Source: Rhynchopus sp. YZ270_cl-10 (Eukaryota; Euglenozoa; Diplonemea; Diplonemida; Diplonemidae). Taken from it: DNA of 64,000 nt. A model generated the notes under the pieces. That model saw only the letters and a program-made list of their open reading frames with translations. It was not told the origin of the DNA and ran no database searches. The stretch spans positions 558,001 through 622,000 of the forward strand of contig OZ037877.1 in assembly GCA_964035575.1 (NCBI GenBank). The letters are read 5' to 3'. A program made the position numbers and the translations under genes. Shown here piece after piece: positions 52,377 through 61,579 of this stretch (within the stretch, counting starts at the first letter, position 1; each line of letters starts with the position of its first letter).

Positions 52377-54035
52377 TTACTCGATGCGCTCACATCCAGG
52401 CAGGAGGCCGGTTTGTATAGGATTCTCATCAACGACAGGTGTGATGGGGGGAACAGGTGGATGGCGAGATTTGTCCATCATTATTGCAAGTACCAAGAGA
52501 ATCACAACAATGGTTGCACACAGAACGATCAAGATAATCTCTAGTTTGTCATCTGAACCCGGTGATGGTGTTGGAACTGCAGTCGGATGATGTGCTGTTG
52601 GAGTTGCAGTAGGAGCTGGAGGAGGAGCTGATACAATCGTCATTGAGATGTCCCCGTCTGGACCACTTCCAACGACAGTCGTCCGTGAGTCATATATCTG
52701 AACCCAGCCTGGCCACGTCCCTGTGCATGACCCAGAAAATGATTCCGAGAAAATAATCACCTCAGCTGTGTCATCAGTTTTCTCGTTGAAGTTGAAGCAG
52801 AGTACTTCGTGTGTGGTATAGTTAAGAATAAGATTCTGCTCTGTGGTATTCTGGGTTTCGTAGACCATATCCACATTGCCGTACACAATTCTCACGTCCA
52901 TGCTTGAACTAGGTTGAGTCGGAGTTGGGGTTGCAGTCGGAAGAGGAGTAGGAGAAGGAGCTGGAGTTGCAGTAGGAGCTGGAGTGGGAGCTGGAGTCGG
53001 AGCTGCGACAATCGTCATTCTGACACCACTACCAACGATAGTCGGCCACTCATATATCCAAACCCAGTGTACATACGGGTCCATGGAGCATGACCCATAA
53101 AGTGATTCCGCGAACATCATCACCCCAGCTATGTCATCAGATAACTTCTGAAAGCTGAAGCAGAGTACTTCGTGTGTGGAATTATCAAGAATAGCATACT
53201 GATGCCCTGCGTATTTCTGGGTCTCGTAGACGATATCCGCACTGCCGTACACAATTCTCAAGTACATGTTCGGATAAGATGGAATTGGAGCAGGACCTGG
53301 TGTTGGAGGAGGAGCTGATACAATCGTCATTGAGATGTCCCCCTCTGGACCACTTCCAACGACAGTCTCCCAGGCGGCATATATGGGGTGCGAGTTCACA
53401 TTCCCGAAACATGAAGCAGAAAGTGATTCCGAGTAAATAGTCACCACAGCTATGTCATCAGTATCCTTCTCAAAGTTGAAGCAGAGTACTTCGCGTGTGT
53501 AATTATCAAGAATAGCATACTGATTCCTGGTCGGATGTCCACTGGTATTCTGGGATTCGTAGACCATATCCACACTGCCGTACACAATTCTGAAGTACAT
53601 ATTCGGATAAGATGGAAATGGAGCAGGACCTGGTGTTGGAGGAGGAGCTGATACAATCATCATTGAGAGGTCCCCGTCTGGACCACTTCCAACGACAGTC
53701 TCCCAGGCGGCATTTATGGTCTGCCAGTTACCAGGGCTTCCTGTGCACGACCCAGAATATGATTTCGAGTAAAGAAAGACATCAGCTGTGTCCTCAGTTT
53801 TATTTAAAAAGATGTGGAAGCAGAGTACTTCGTGTGTGGTATGGTTAAGAATAACATACTGCTCCTCTTTGTTATAGGTTTCGTAGACCATATCCACACT
53901 GCCGTACACAATTCTGATGTACGTACTTTCATCGCCCTGCAACCCTGCAGCCATTCCAACAAACAGCAAGAGCGCCACGACAGGTCTCATTGTCTGCTCT
54001 GGTGTTCTACTGATGTGATGGTGTGGTCTTTCCAA
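52377..54035 (-). CDS. Repetitive type I surface protein C (4 ectodomain repeats)
   Basis: 552 codons, the shortest of the four; likely start 53990. Same signal peptide, four RIVYG(S/N)VD domains, Thr/Pro linkers, membrane segment (LEIILIVLCATIVVILLVLA) and tail (HPPVPPITPVVDENP ... CERIE). Repeats 2 and 3 carry short insertions after YE(S/T)Q (NTSGHPTRNQ, KYAGHQ), so this loop is the most length-variable part of the domain. Repeat 3 ends in a variant (VHWVWIYEWPTIVGSG) lacking the PDGD turn. Repeat 4 is the tryptophan-rich type next to the membrane, as in gene B. Confidence 0.85.
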   Translation of the reverse strand: MERPHHHISRTPEQTMRPVVALLLFVGMAAGLQGDESTYIRIVYGSVDMVYETYNKEEQYVILNHTTHEVLCFHIFLNKTEDTADVFLYSKSYSGSCTGSPGNWQTINAAWETVVGSGPDGDLSMMIVSAPPPTPGPAPFPSYPNMYFRIVYGSVDMVYESQNTSGHPTRNQYAILDNYTREVLCFNFEKDTDDIAVVTIYSESLSASCFGNVNSHPIYAAWETVVGSGPEGDISMTIVSAPPPTPGPAPIPSYPNMYLRIVYGSADIVYETQKYAGHQYAILDNSTHEVLCFSFQKLSDDIAGVMMFAESLYGSCSMDPYVHWVWIYEWPTIVGSGVRMTIVAAPTPAPTPAPTATPAPSPTPLPTATPTPTQPSSSMDVRIVYGNVDMVYETQNTTEQNLILNYTTHEVLCFNFNEKTDDTAEVIIFSESFSGSCTGTWPGWVQIYDSRTTVVGSGPDGDISMTIVSAPPPAPTATPTAHHPTAVPTPSPGSDDKLEIILIVLCATIVVILLVLAIMMDKSRHPPVPPITPVVDENPIQTGLLPGCERIE

Positions 54036-54275
54036 ACGCAGAACGTGTCAGTCGCACAACAAACCCAGCGGTGTTGAAGTGCAATATGTTGACCCTGTGT
54101 GATGACCTGGGGGAGGGCGTACAAGGGTGGGAAGGAATGCAGGAGACGAGGGTGTTGCTGTGGGGTGGGGGATTCGGGGGGTGCATTGAAGTGAAATTTG
54201 TGAAATTCGGCTTTTTTGTTTTGTATTCACGTGTATGTGTTTTTTGTAGTTTCGACAATCACCTGTCCGAGGACA
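54036..54275 (-). promoter_or_regulatory. Conserved 5' flank of surface-protein gene C
   Basis: Copy of the family 5' flank, cut off within the 'cacctgtccgaggac' block, where unrelated sequence begins at about 54276. Confidence 0.6.
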
Positions 54276-55487
54276 ACCACTATACCCTAATTTCTTTTCG
54301 CCTGCGGCGCCACGTTATATTATTTCTTTGCTCCGCAAAAAAAATGGAGTTTACAATGTCTAAAAAAAATGCCTCACACCGGCTTTTTTTTCAAAATCTC
54401 AAACTACTAATGTCCCCTGGTAAGGAGGACGTCGTAAAAAAAGTGAAGTTGAGAGTGAAAACGCCTCGGGGACGCAGGCACTGGCACTCCGCGGGTTATC
54501 GAACCCCCGGAGTGTTGCGCTTGGGAGTGGTTCACAGGGAAACTGTACTGACGCGGAAAAAAACGTTCTACCACACATAGTCGAAGAAAAATAAATTGAA
54601 ATATTGCTAAGAACCTTGGTCTCGCGCGGTTGGTTACCTGGAAAATAAGTATTGCTGCATCATGTGGTCGTTACGTTGCAGCGCTGGCCAGTACATCCAA
54701 GAAGGTAGCACTCCACCGACACGGCAGTGTAAGAAACCTCTGTGATGCTGAGGAACCAAATCGTGATAACCCGACTGTTCCTGTGGTTGCTTTCTTTTTA
54801 CAAAAGGGCAGTCGCAGTTGAAATGACGTTCAGACCCATATACGAGTTGATGTTGCGAGGCACAACATTGCTCGGGTTTTCTTTTCATCTTGTTTCCGTG
54901 TTTTATTTTCTTGAGAAGCTCACACCATGAATAGGCCAGTCACCAGAACTGCCAAACTCCACTCCATCTACGGAGTCAGAGACGGCAAACAGGGTACTCT
55001 GCCTGGTGGATCACGTCCTGGCAAAACAAAACAAAACAACAAACAATATAAATTACCCTGGTACAGATCTCAACGTCAATCAACAAAAAGCAAAAAAATA
55101 AAAATAAAGGGAAGTTGAAAGTGCAAACACCTCCACAGAAATCGAAAAGACAATAAATAAAAGCCAAGCGGAATAAATTTGAGGTTTTGTGAGACACTTA
55201 ACGAGTGTTCCGGCTCTGTGTAGTCACGGAGCCACCAACACTCCCCAGTCTTTTTTCCTGCGCTTCCAGGAAAACTCGCGTATGTGACTAGGCCATTTTC
55301 AATGGGTGGTGCGCTCACGGAGTGGTTCAGGTCCACCTGATCACCATAGGGTCATTCAACGGATGGAAGAATGCACAGAACAAAAAACAGAAATAGGGAG
55401 GGGGTTAATAAAAAAGAGTGTTGTAAAAGCAAAAAATGATTAGTTCTCTCTGTATTGCTTTGTCTATTGTGTGACAGCGATTGATAC
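54276..55487. other. Spacer between surface-protein genes C and D with a SINE-like repeat
   Basis: No gene recognised. About 54437-54530 matches the composite repeat in kinase intron 1 ('gtgaagttga', 'acgcctc', 'ccgcgggttatcgaacccc', 'gttgcgcttggga'). Confidence 0.5.
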
Positions 55488-55608
55488 ATGATTCGGGGTT
55501 CTATGGGGTTAAAAAAAACAGTGTCGATTCTTCCCCTTATCTGAGGTCAGATCTTCTGTATACCATGCCACGACAGAACGACGAAAAGAGGACAGGGGAA
55601 ACCTTCGT

Positions 55609-58600
55609 TTACTCGATGCGCTCACATACAGGCAGGAGGCCGGTTTGTATAGGATCCTCATCAACGACAGGTGTGATGGGGGGAACAGGTGGATGACGAG
55701 ATTTGTACATCATTATTGCAAATACCAAGAGAATCACAACAATGGTTGCAGACAGAACGATCAAGATAATCTCTAGTTTGTCATCTGAACCCGGTGATGG
55801 TGTCGGAACTGCAGTTAGAGGATGTGCCGTTGGAGTTGCAGTAGGAGCTGCAGTAGGGGTTGCAGTCGGAGGATGTGCTGTTGGAGTTGCAGTTGGAGCT
55901 GGAGTCGGAGCTGATACAATCGCCATTGAGATGTCCCCGTCTGGACCACTTCCAACGACAGTCTCCCAGGCGGCATATATGGTGTCCCACTTGTAATCCC
56001 CTGAGCATGACCCAGAAAGTGATTGCGAGAAAATATTCACCTCAGCTATGTCATCAGTTTCCCTTTCAAAGTTGAAGCAGAGCACTTCGTGTGTGGTATA
56101 GTTAAGAATAAGATACTGATGCTCTGTGTTATAGGTTTCGTGGACCGTATCCACACTGCCGTACACAATTCTCACGTACATGTTTGAACCAGGTTGGGTC
56201 GGAGTAGGAGTAGGGGAAGGAGAAGGAGTTGGTGCTGGAGTTGCAGTAGGAGCTGGGGTCGGAGCTGCGACAACCATCATTGAGATGTCCCCGTCTGGAC
56301 CACTTCCAACGACAGTCTCCCAGGCGTCATATATGGTGTGCCACTTGTATTCCCCTGAGCACGACCCAGAAAGTGATTCTGAGTAAATATTCACCTCAGC
56401 TATGTCATCAGTATCCTTCTGAAAGTTGAAGCAGAGTACTTCGTGTGTGGAATTGTTAAGAATAACGTTCTGATAAGTGGAATTCTGTGTTTCGTAGACC
56501 GTATCCACACTGCCGTACACAATTCTGAAGTACATATTCGGATAAGATGGAAATGGAGCAGGACCTGGTGTTGGAGGAGGAGCTGCTACAATCGTCATTG
56601 AGATATCCCCGTCTGGACCACTTCCAACGACAGTCTCCCAGGCGGCATATATGGTGTGCCACTTGTAATCCCCTGAGCATGACCCAGAAAGTGATTCCGA
56701 GAAAATAGTCACCTCAGCTATGGCATCAGTATCCTTCTCAAAGTTGAAGCAGAGTACTTCGTGTGTGGAATTGTTAAGAATAAGATACTGATGCTCTGTG
56801 TCATAGGTTTCGTAGACGATATCCACACTGCCGTACACAATTCTGAAGTACATGTTCGGATAAGATGGAAATGGAGCAGGACCTGGTGTTGGAGGAGGAG
56901 CTGATACAATCGTCATTGAGATGTTCCCGTCTGGACCACTTCCAACCACAGTCGTCCACTCATGTATCTGAACCCAGCCTGGCCACGTCCCTGTGCACGA
57001 CCCAGAAAATGACTCCGAGAAAATAATCACCTGAGCTGTGTCATCAGTTTCCTTGTCGAAGTTGAAGCAGAGTACTTCATGTGTGGTATAGTTAAGAATA
57101 AGATTCTGCTGTGCGGTTCTCTGGGATTCGTAGACCATATCCACACTGCCGTACACAATTCTCACGTACATGTTTGAACCAGGTTGGGTCGGAGTAGGAG
57201 TAGGGGAAGGAGAAGGAGTTGGAGCTGGAGTTGGTGCTGGAGTTGCAGTAGGAGCTGGAGTCGGAGCTGCGACAACCATCATTGAGATGTCCCCGTCTGG
57301 ACCACTTCCAACCACAGTCTCCCAGGCGGCATATATGGTGTGCCACTTGTATTCCCCTGAGCACGACCCAGAAAGTGATTCTGAGTAAATATTCACCTCA
57401 GCTATGTCATCAGTATCCTTCTGAAAGTTGAAGCAGAGTACTTCGTGTGTGGAATTGTTAATAATAACGTTCTGATAAGTGGAATTCTGTGTTTCGTAGA
57501 CGATATCCACACTGCCGTACACAATTCTGAAGTACATGTTCGGATAAGATGGAAATGGAGCAGGACCTGGTGTTGGAGGAGGAGCTGCTACAATCGTCAT
57601 TGAGAGGTCCCCGTCTGGACCACTTCCAACCACAGTCTCCCAGGCGGCATATATGGTGTGCCACTTGTAATCCCCTGAGCATGACCCAGAAAGTGATTCC
57701 GAGAAAATAGTCACCTCAGCTATGGCATCAGTATCCTTCTCAAAGTTGAAGCAGAGTACTTCGTGTGTGGAATTGTTAAGAATAAGATACTGATGCTCTG
57801 TGTTATAGGTTACGTAGACCGTATCCACACTGCCGTACACAATTCTGAAGTACATATTCGGATAAGATGGAAATGGAGCAGGACCTGGTGTTGGAGGAGG
57901 AGCTGATACAATCATCATTGAGAGGTTCCCGTCTGGACCACTTCCAACGACAGTCGTCCACTCATGTATCTGAACCCAGCCTGGCCACGTCCCTGTGCAC
58001 GACCCAGAAAATGACTCCGAGAAAATAATCACCTCAGCTGTGTCATCAGTTTCCTTGTCGAAGTTGAAGCAGAGTACTTCGTGTGTGTCATAGTTAAGAA
58101 TAAGATTCTGCTGTGCGGTTCTCTGGGATTCGTAGACCATATCCACACTGCCGTACACAATTCTCACGTACATGTTTGAACCAGGTTGGGTCGGAGTAGG
58201 AGTAGGGGAAGGAGAAGGAGTTGGAGCTGGAGTTGCAGTAGGAGCTGGAGTCGGAGCTGCGACAACCATCATTGAGATGTCCCCGTCTGGACCACTTCCA
58301 ACCACAGTCTCCCAGGCGGCATATATGGTGTGCCACTTGTATTCCCCTGAGCATGACCCAGAAAGTGATTCTGAGTAAATATTCACCTCAGCTATGGCAT
58401 CAGTATCATTCACAAAGTAGAAGCAGAGTACTTCGTGTGTGGAATTGTTAAGAATAACGTTCTGATAAGTGGTATTCTGGGATTCGTAGACCATATCCAC
58501 ACTGCCGTATACAATTCTGAAGTACATATTCGGATAATGTGGAAATGGAGCAGGACCTGGTGTTGGAGGAGGAGCTGATACAATCGTCATTGAGATATCC

Positions 58601-59277
58601 CCGTCTGGACCACTTCCAACCACAGTCTCCCAGGCGGCACATATGGTGCGCCAGTATTTTTGCACTCCTGTGCACGACCCAGAAAATGATTCCGAGTAAA
58701 AAAGGACATCAGCTATGTCATCAGTATCCTTCACAAAGTAGAAGCAAAGTGCTTCGTGTGCGGAATAGTTAAGAATAGCATACTGAGTAGTGGTTCCCTG
58801 GGTTTCGTAGACCGTATCCACACTGCCGGACACAATTCTCAAGTACATATTCGGATAAGATGGAAATGGAGAAGGACCTGGTGTTGGAGGAGGAGCTGTT
58901 ACAATCGTCATTGAGATATCCCCATCTGGACCACTTCCAACGACAGTCTCCCCGGCGGCATGTATGGTGGGGCACTGATATTCCCCTTCGCACGACCCAG
59001 AAAGTGATTCCGAGTAAATAGTCACCTCAGCCATGTCGTCAGTTTTCTTGACGATGCGGAAGCAGAGCACTTCCTGTGTGGAATTGCCAAGCATAACATA
59101 CTGATCAATGGTCTTGTGGGTTTCGTAGACCATATCCACACTGCCGTACACAATTCTGATGTACGTACTTTCATTGCCCTGCAACCCTGCAGCCATTCCA
59201 ACAAACAGCAAGAGCGCCACGACAGGTCTCATTGTCTGCTCTGGTGTTCTACTGATGTGATGGTGTGGTCTTTCCAA
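55609..59277 (-). CDS. Repetitive type I surface protein D (10 ectodomain repeats)
   Basis: 1,222 codons, the largest family member; likely start 59232. Same signal peptide, ten RIVYGSVD domains, membrane segment and tail as gene A. Repeats 4-6 and 7-9 are a three-domain unit in the order tryptophan-rich (GWVQIHEW), KWHTIYAAW, KWHTIYAAW, duplicated in tandem with few changes; repeats 3 and 10 continue the register. Differences between units concentrate in the loop after VYE(T/S) (QNSTYQ, YNTEHQ, QRTAQQ). Thr/Pro/Ser-rich stalks of two kinds alternate: short PPPTPGPAPFPSYP and long TPAPTATPAPTPSP. About 20 Cys (two per domain) and dozens of N-x-T/S sequons are present. Adhesion, recognition or antigen-like roles are all possible; none can be shown from sequence. 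Confidence 0.85.
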   Translation of the reverse strand: MERPHHHISRTPEQTMRPVVALLLFVGMAAGLQGNESTYIRIVYGSVDMVYETHKTIDQYVMLGNSTQEVLCFRIVKKTDDMAEVTIYSESLSGSCEGEYQCPTIHAAGETVVGSGPDGDISMTIVTAPPPTPGPSPFPSYPNMYLRIVSGSVDTVYETQGTTTQYAILNYSAHEALCFYFVKDTDDIADVLFYSESFSGSCTGVQKYWRTICAAWETVVGSGPDGDISMTIVSAPPPTPGPAPFPHYPNMYFRIVYGSVDMVYESQNTTYQNVILNNSTHEVLCFYFVNDTDAIAEVNIYSESLSGSCSGEYKWHTIYAAWETVVGSGPDGDISMMVVAAPTPAPTATPAPTPSPSPTPTPTQPGSNMYVRIVYGSVDMVYESQRTAQQNLILNYDTHEVLCFNFDKETDDTAEVIIFSESFSGSCTGTWPGWVQIHEWTTVVGSGPDGNLSMMIVSAPPPTPGPAPFPSYPNMYFRIVYGSVDTVYVTYNTEHQYLILNNSTHEVLCFNFEKDTDAIAEVTIFSESLSGSCSGDYKWHTIYAAWETVVGSGPDGDLSMTIVAAPPPTPGPAPFPSYPNMYFRIVYGSVDIVYETQNSTYQNVIINNSTHEVLCFNFQKDTDDIAEVNIYSESLSGSCSGEYKWHTIYAAWETVVGSGPDGDISMMVVAAPTPAPTATPAPTPAPTPSPSPTPTPTQPGSNMYVRIVYGSVDMVYESQRTAQQNLILNYTTHEVLCFNFDKETDDTAQVIIFSESFSGSCTGTWPGWVQIHEWTTVVGSGPDGNISMTIVSAPPPTPGPAPFPSYPNMYFRIVYGSVDIVYETYDTEHQYLILNNSTHEVLCFNFEKDTDAIAEVTIFSESLSGSCSGDYKWHTIYAAWETVVGSGPDGDISMTIVAAPPPTPGPAPFPSYPNMYFRIVYGSVDTVYETQNSTYQNVILNNSTHEVLCFNFQKDTDDIAEVNIYSESLSGSCSGEYKWHTIYDAWETVVGSGPDGDISMMVVAAPTPAPTATPAPTPSPSPTPTPTQPGSNMYVRIVYGSVDTVHETYNTEHQYLILNYTTHEVLCFNFERETDDIAEVNIFSQSLSGSCSGDYKWDTIYAAWETVVGSGPDGDISMAIVSAPTPAPTATPTAHPPTATPTAAPTATPTAHPLTAVPTPSPGSDDKLEIILIVLSATIVVILLVFAIMMYKSRHPPVPPITPVVDEDPIQTGLLPVCERIE
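56172..58180 (-). repeat. Higher-order repeat of about 1.0 kb (three domains per unit) inside gene D
   Basis: The landmark 'cacgtacatgtttgaacc' occurs at about 56172, 57163 and 58165, spacings of 991 and 1,002 bp. All sequence between the landmarks is nearly identical. Unit boundaries fall in the long stalk. Length differences are multiples of three and lie in the stalk. Confidence 0.85.
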
Positions 59278-59465
59278 ACGCAGAACGTGTCAGTCGCACA
59301 ACAAACCCAGCGGTGTTGAAGTGCAATATGTTGACCCTGTGTGATGACCTGGGGGAAGGCGTACAAGAGCGGGAAGGAATGCAGGAGACGAGGGTGTTGC
59401 TGTGGGGCGGGGGATTCGGGGGGTGCATTGAAGTGAAATTTGTAAAATTCGGCTTTTTTGTTTCA
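59278..59465 (-). promoter_or_regulatory. Conserved 5' flank of surface-protein gene D
   Basis: Copy of the family 5' flank. Similarity stops near 59465, before the 'cgacaatcacctgtccg' block present for genes A and B. Confidence 0.6.
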
Positions 59466-60163
59466 TATTCACGTATGCGCTTGTTTTTCTTTTTTCCAAA
59501 TATTTTTTTTTGCAGTTGCAGGGTTTCACCAGGATTTAGGGTTTCAGGAATTGGGGGGTACCATCGAAAAGATCACTAAAGATACACTCACTATCGGTCG
59601 AGGTGTCACTTCAACTGGGCTGCATTTTCCTTGTATGGCGTTATACAGTGATTAAGAAAGTGAATGTATTCGTCGCTTGAGCTGAAGCCCCCTAAAGGAA
59701 GCAATACACGGAAGTACCAATGGGGATCTATCAACATCAAATAGACAGCAACACAGCGCCGCAGGCACACGGTACGCTACTTTTTACCCCCATTTTTTTA
59801 GAGTTCACCACCCCCCATTTTTCTTCCACTTCTTTCGACACAGCGAGCCAAATACTCTGCACGGTGGGGTCACATACCACGGGGGTCATCTACAACCTCT
59901 TATAAAACCCCCCGAACCCCTGTCAAAATCCGGATTTTTCCGGGAAAAAATATTGGGGGGTACCATGGTACCCGTTGGCGGAAACCCTGCTGAAGATATT
60001 TTGGGTATATCTTTACAACCGAAACGGTTCTCCCACAGCAGGAGGGTTGGGAAAACCAATTGAAGAGGTGTCATTTTGTCCTACGCTTACGACTATTATG
60101 TAGGTAGGACAAAGAAAGGCTGCGCCCTGTGTTGACGCAGACCTCTAGCTCTGGAGCTAATGG
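59466..60163. other. Non-coding DNA
   Basis: No gene recognised. It contains one copy of the 'gcgccgcaggcacacggtacgc' motif (59756-59777) and G/C runs. Confidence 0.5.
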
Positions 60164-60272
60164 TGGCAGTATTGTGATGGGGGCCCATTGGAATACGCAA
60201 AATACATCACAATACATCGCGTATTGTGATGTATTTTGCGTATTCCAATGGGCCCCCATCACAATACTGCCA
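60164..60272. repeat. Perfect palindrome, two 52-bp arms with a 5-nt centre
   Basis: Arm 60164-60215 ('tggcagtattgtgatggggg' ...) is exactly complementary to 60221-60272, with 'atcgc' between. Perfect arms imply a very young foldback element or a snap-back event. Confidence 0.9.
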
Positions 60273-60389
60273 TCACTATTTGTAGGGCACTTTGCATATT
60301 TACCGTATGCATGGGAGCACTCAATTGAGAGTGTGGGGAAATGGCAAATGAAAGGAACCATGAGGGAGTTTGAAAAGTTTGTTTTGTTT

Positions 60390-60452
60390 TTTTTGTTTTT
60401 TGAAAACTTGGTTGTTTTAGTGTAGACACCCGAAGATGAACTCCACTATAAG
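60390..60452 (+). repeat. Dispersed element 3' end, copy 2
   Basis: 'ttttgaaaacttggttgt..tagtgtagacacccga(a/g)gatgaac' matches 19105-19165. The preceding residues (WEHSIESVGKWQMKGTMREF) look coding-like but are unassigned. Confidence 0.6.
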
Positions 60453-60644
60453 TTTTTTTTTTTTTGATTTTGCTACTCTGTTGTTTTGTATTGTATTTCA
60501 TTGCAGTACGTTGTAAGTTAAGAGGTAGGTAGGGAAGGAATCGTGGAGGAGGGAAGGAGCCGACACATTATTTTAACAAAAATGAATTGTATCCCAGAAA
60601 ACAAATTCATTTTTCCTTTATGGGGAGATCCGGGTGCCCGCAAC

Positions 60645-61250
60645 AACAATATTCACAAGCAATCACAAAAAATAAATCCTATTCACAAAAAATCACAAAC
60701 AATCACAAACAAAAAATCTTATTCACAAAAAATCACACAAAATCACAAAAAATAAATCCTATTCACAAAAAATCACAAGTAATCACAAAAAATAAATCCT
60801 ATTCGCAAAAAATCACAAACGATCACAAAAAATCACAAAAATCACAAACAATCACAAACAAAAAATCTTATTCACAAAAAATCACACAAAATCACAAAAA
60901 ATAAATCCTATTCACAAAAAATCACAAGTAATCACAAAAAAAAAATCCTATTCACAAAAAATCACAAAAAATCACAAAAAATCAAAAAGAATCACATCCA
61001 CTTTTTGTGATTTTTTGTGATTTTTTTGTGATTGTTTGTGATTTTTTGTGAATAGGATTTATTTTTTGTGATTTTGTGTGATTTTTTGTGAATAAGATTT
61101 TTTGTTTGTGATTTTTTGTGATTGTTTGTGAATAGGATTTTTTTTTTGTGATTGCTTGTGATTTTTTGTGATTTTTGTGATTTTTTGTGATTTGTTGTGA
61201 ATAGGATTTTTTTTTTGTGATTTTTTGTATTTCTTTTGTTTTTTTTCATG
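60645..61250. repeat. Inverted array of 'aatcacaaaaaat'-type simple repeats
   Basis: About 60650-60995 repeats 'cctattcacaaaaaatcaca' and variants on the plus strand; about 61003-61235 is the same motif in reverse complement ('tttttgtgattttttgtga'). The two halves form a hairpin with arms of over 200 bp. No coding content. Confidence 0.85.
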
Positions 61251-61284
61251 CTTTTTTTGACTTTTTTTTTAATAATCTGTATTC

Positions 61285-61500
61285 TGTAACCTCTCTCTAT
61301 TTTACGGCAGGTGTGACCGGTTGAGGTGATACTTCCGGACTGAGGAAGGGCATTCTTTTACTTTTTTTTCTGTGTGTTTGTTTTCTTGTTGTAGTCTTTT
61401 TTGGTGAAGGGGCTTGGCCGACGACACTGAGAACCTCTTTGGTTCATAGCTGTTAACGACGTCTGGTCCTACCTAGCTGTACACTCTAATTCTAAAAATA
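61285..61500 (+). repeat. Dispersed element, copy 2, with (AAAAT)n tail
   Basis: Counterpart of 40130-40405 ('cttccggactgaggaagggc' and further matches up to 'gctgtacac'). Its A-rich tail abuts the 3' end of the LINE on the other strand. Confidence 0.75.
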
Positions 61501-61579
61501 AAATAAAATAAAACCAATAGGCAAAGGGGGAGGGGGGAGGCTAAAAGCCAAACAAAAGTAAAGAATGAAAAAGAAAAAC

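Noticed and set aside
60129-60425. 98-codon plus-strand open frame
   Set aside because: It spans the perfect palindrome and ends in a dispersed repeat; not a plausible host protein.
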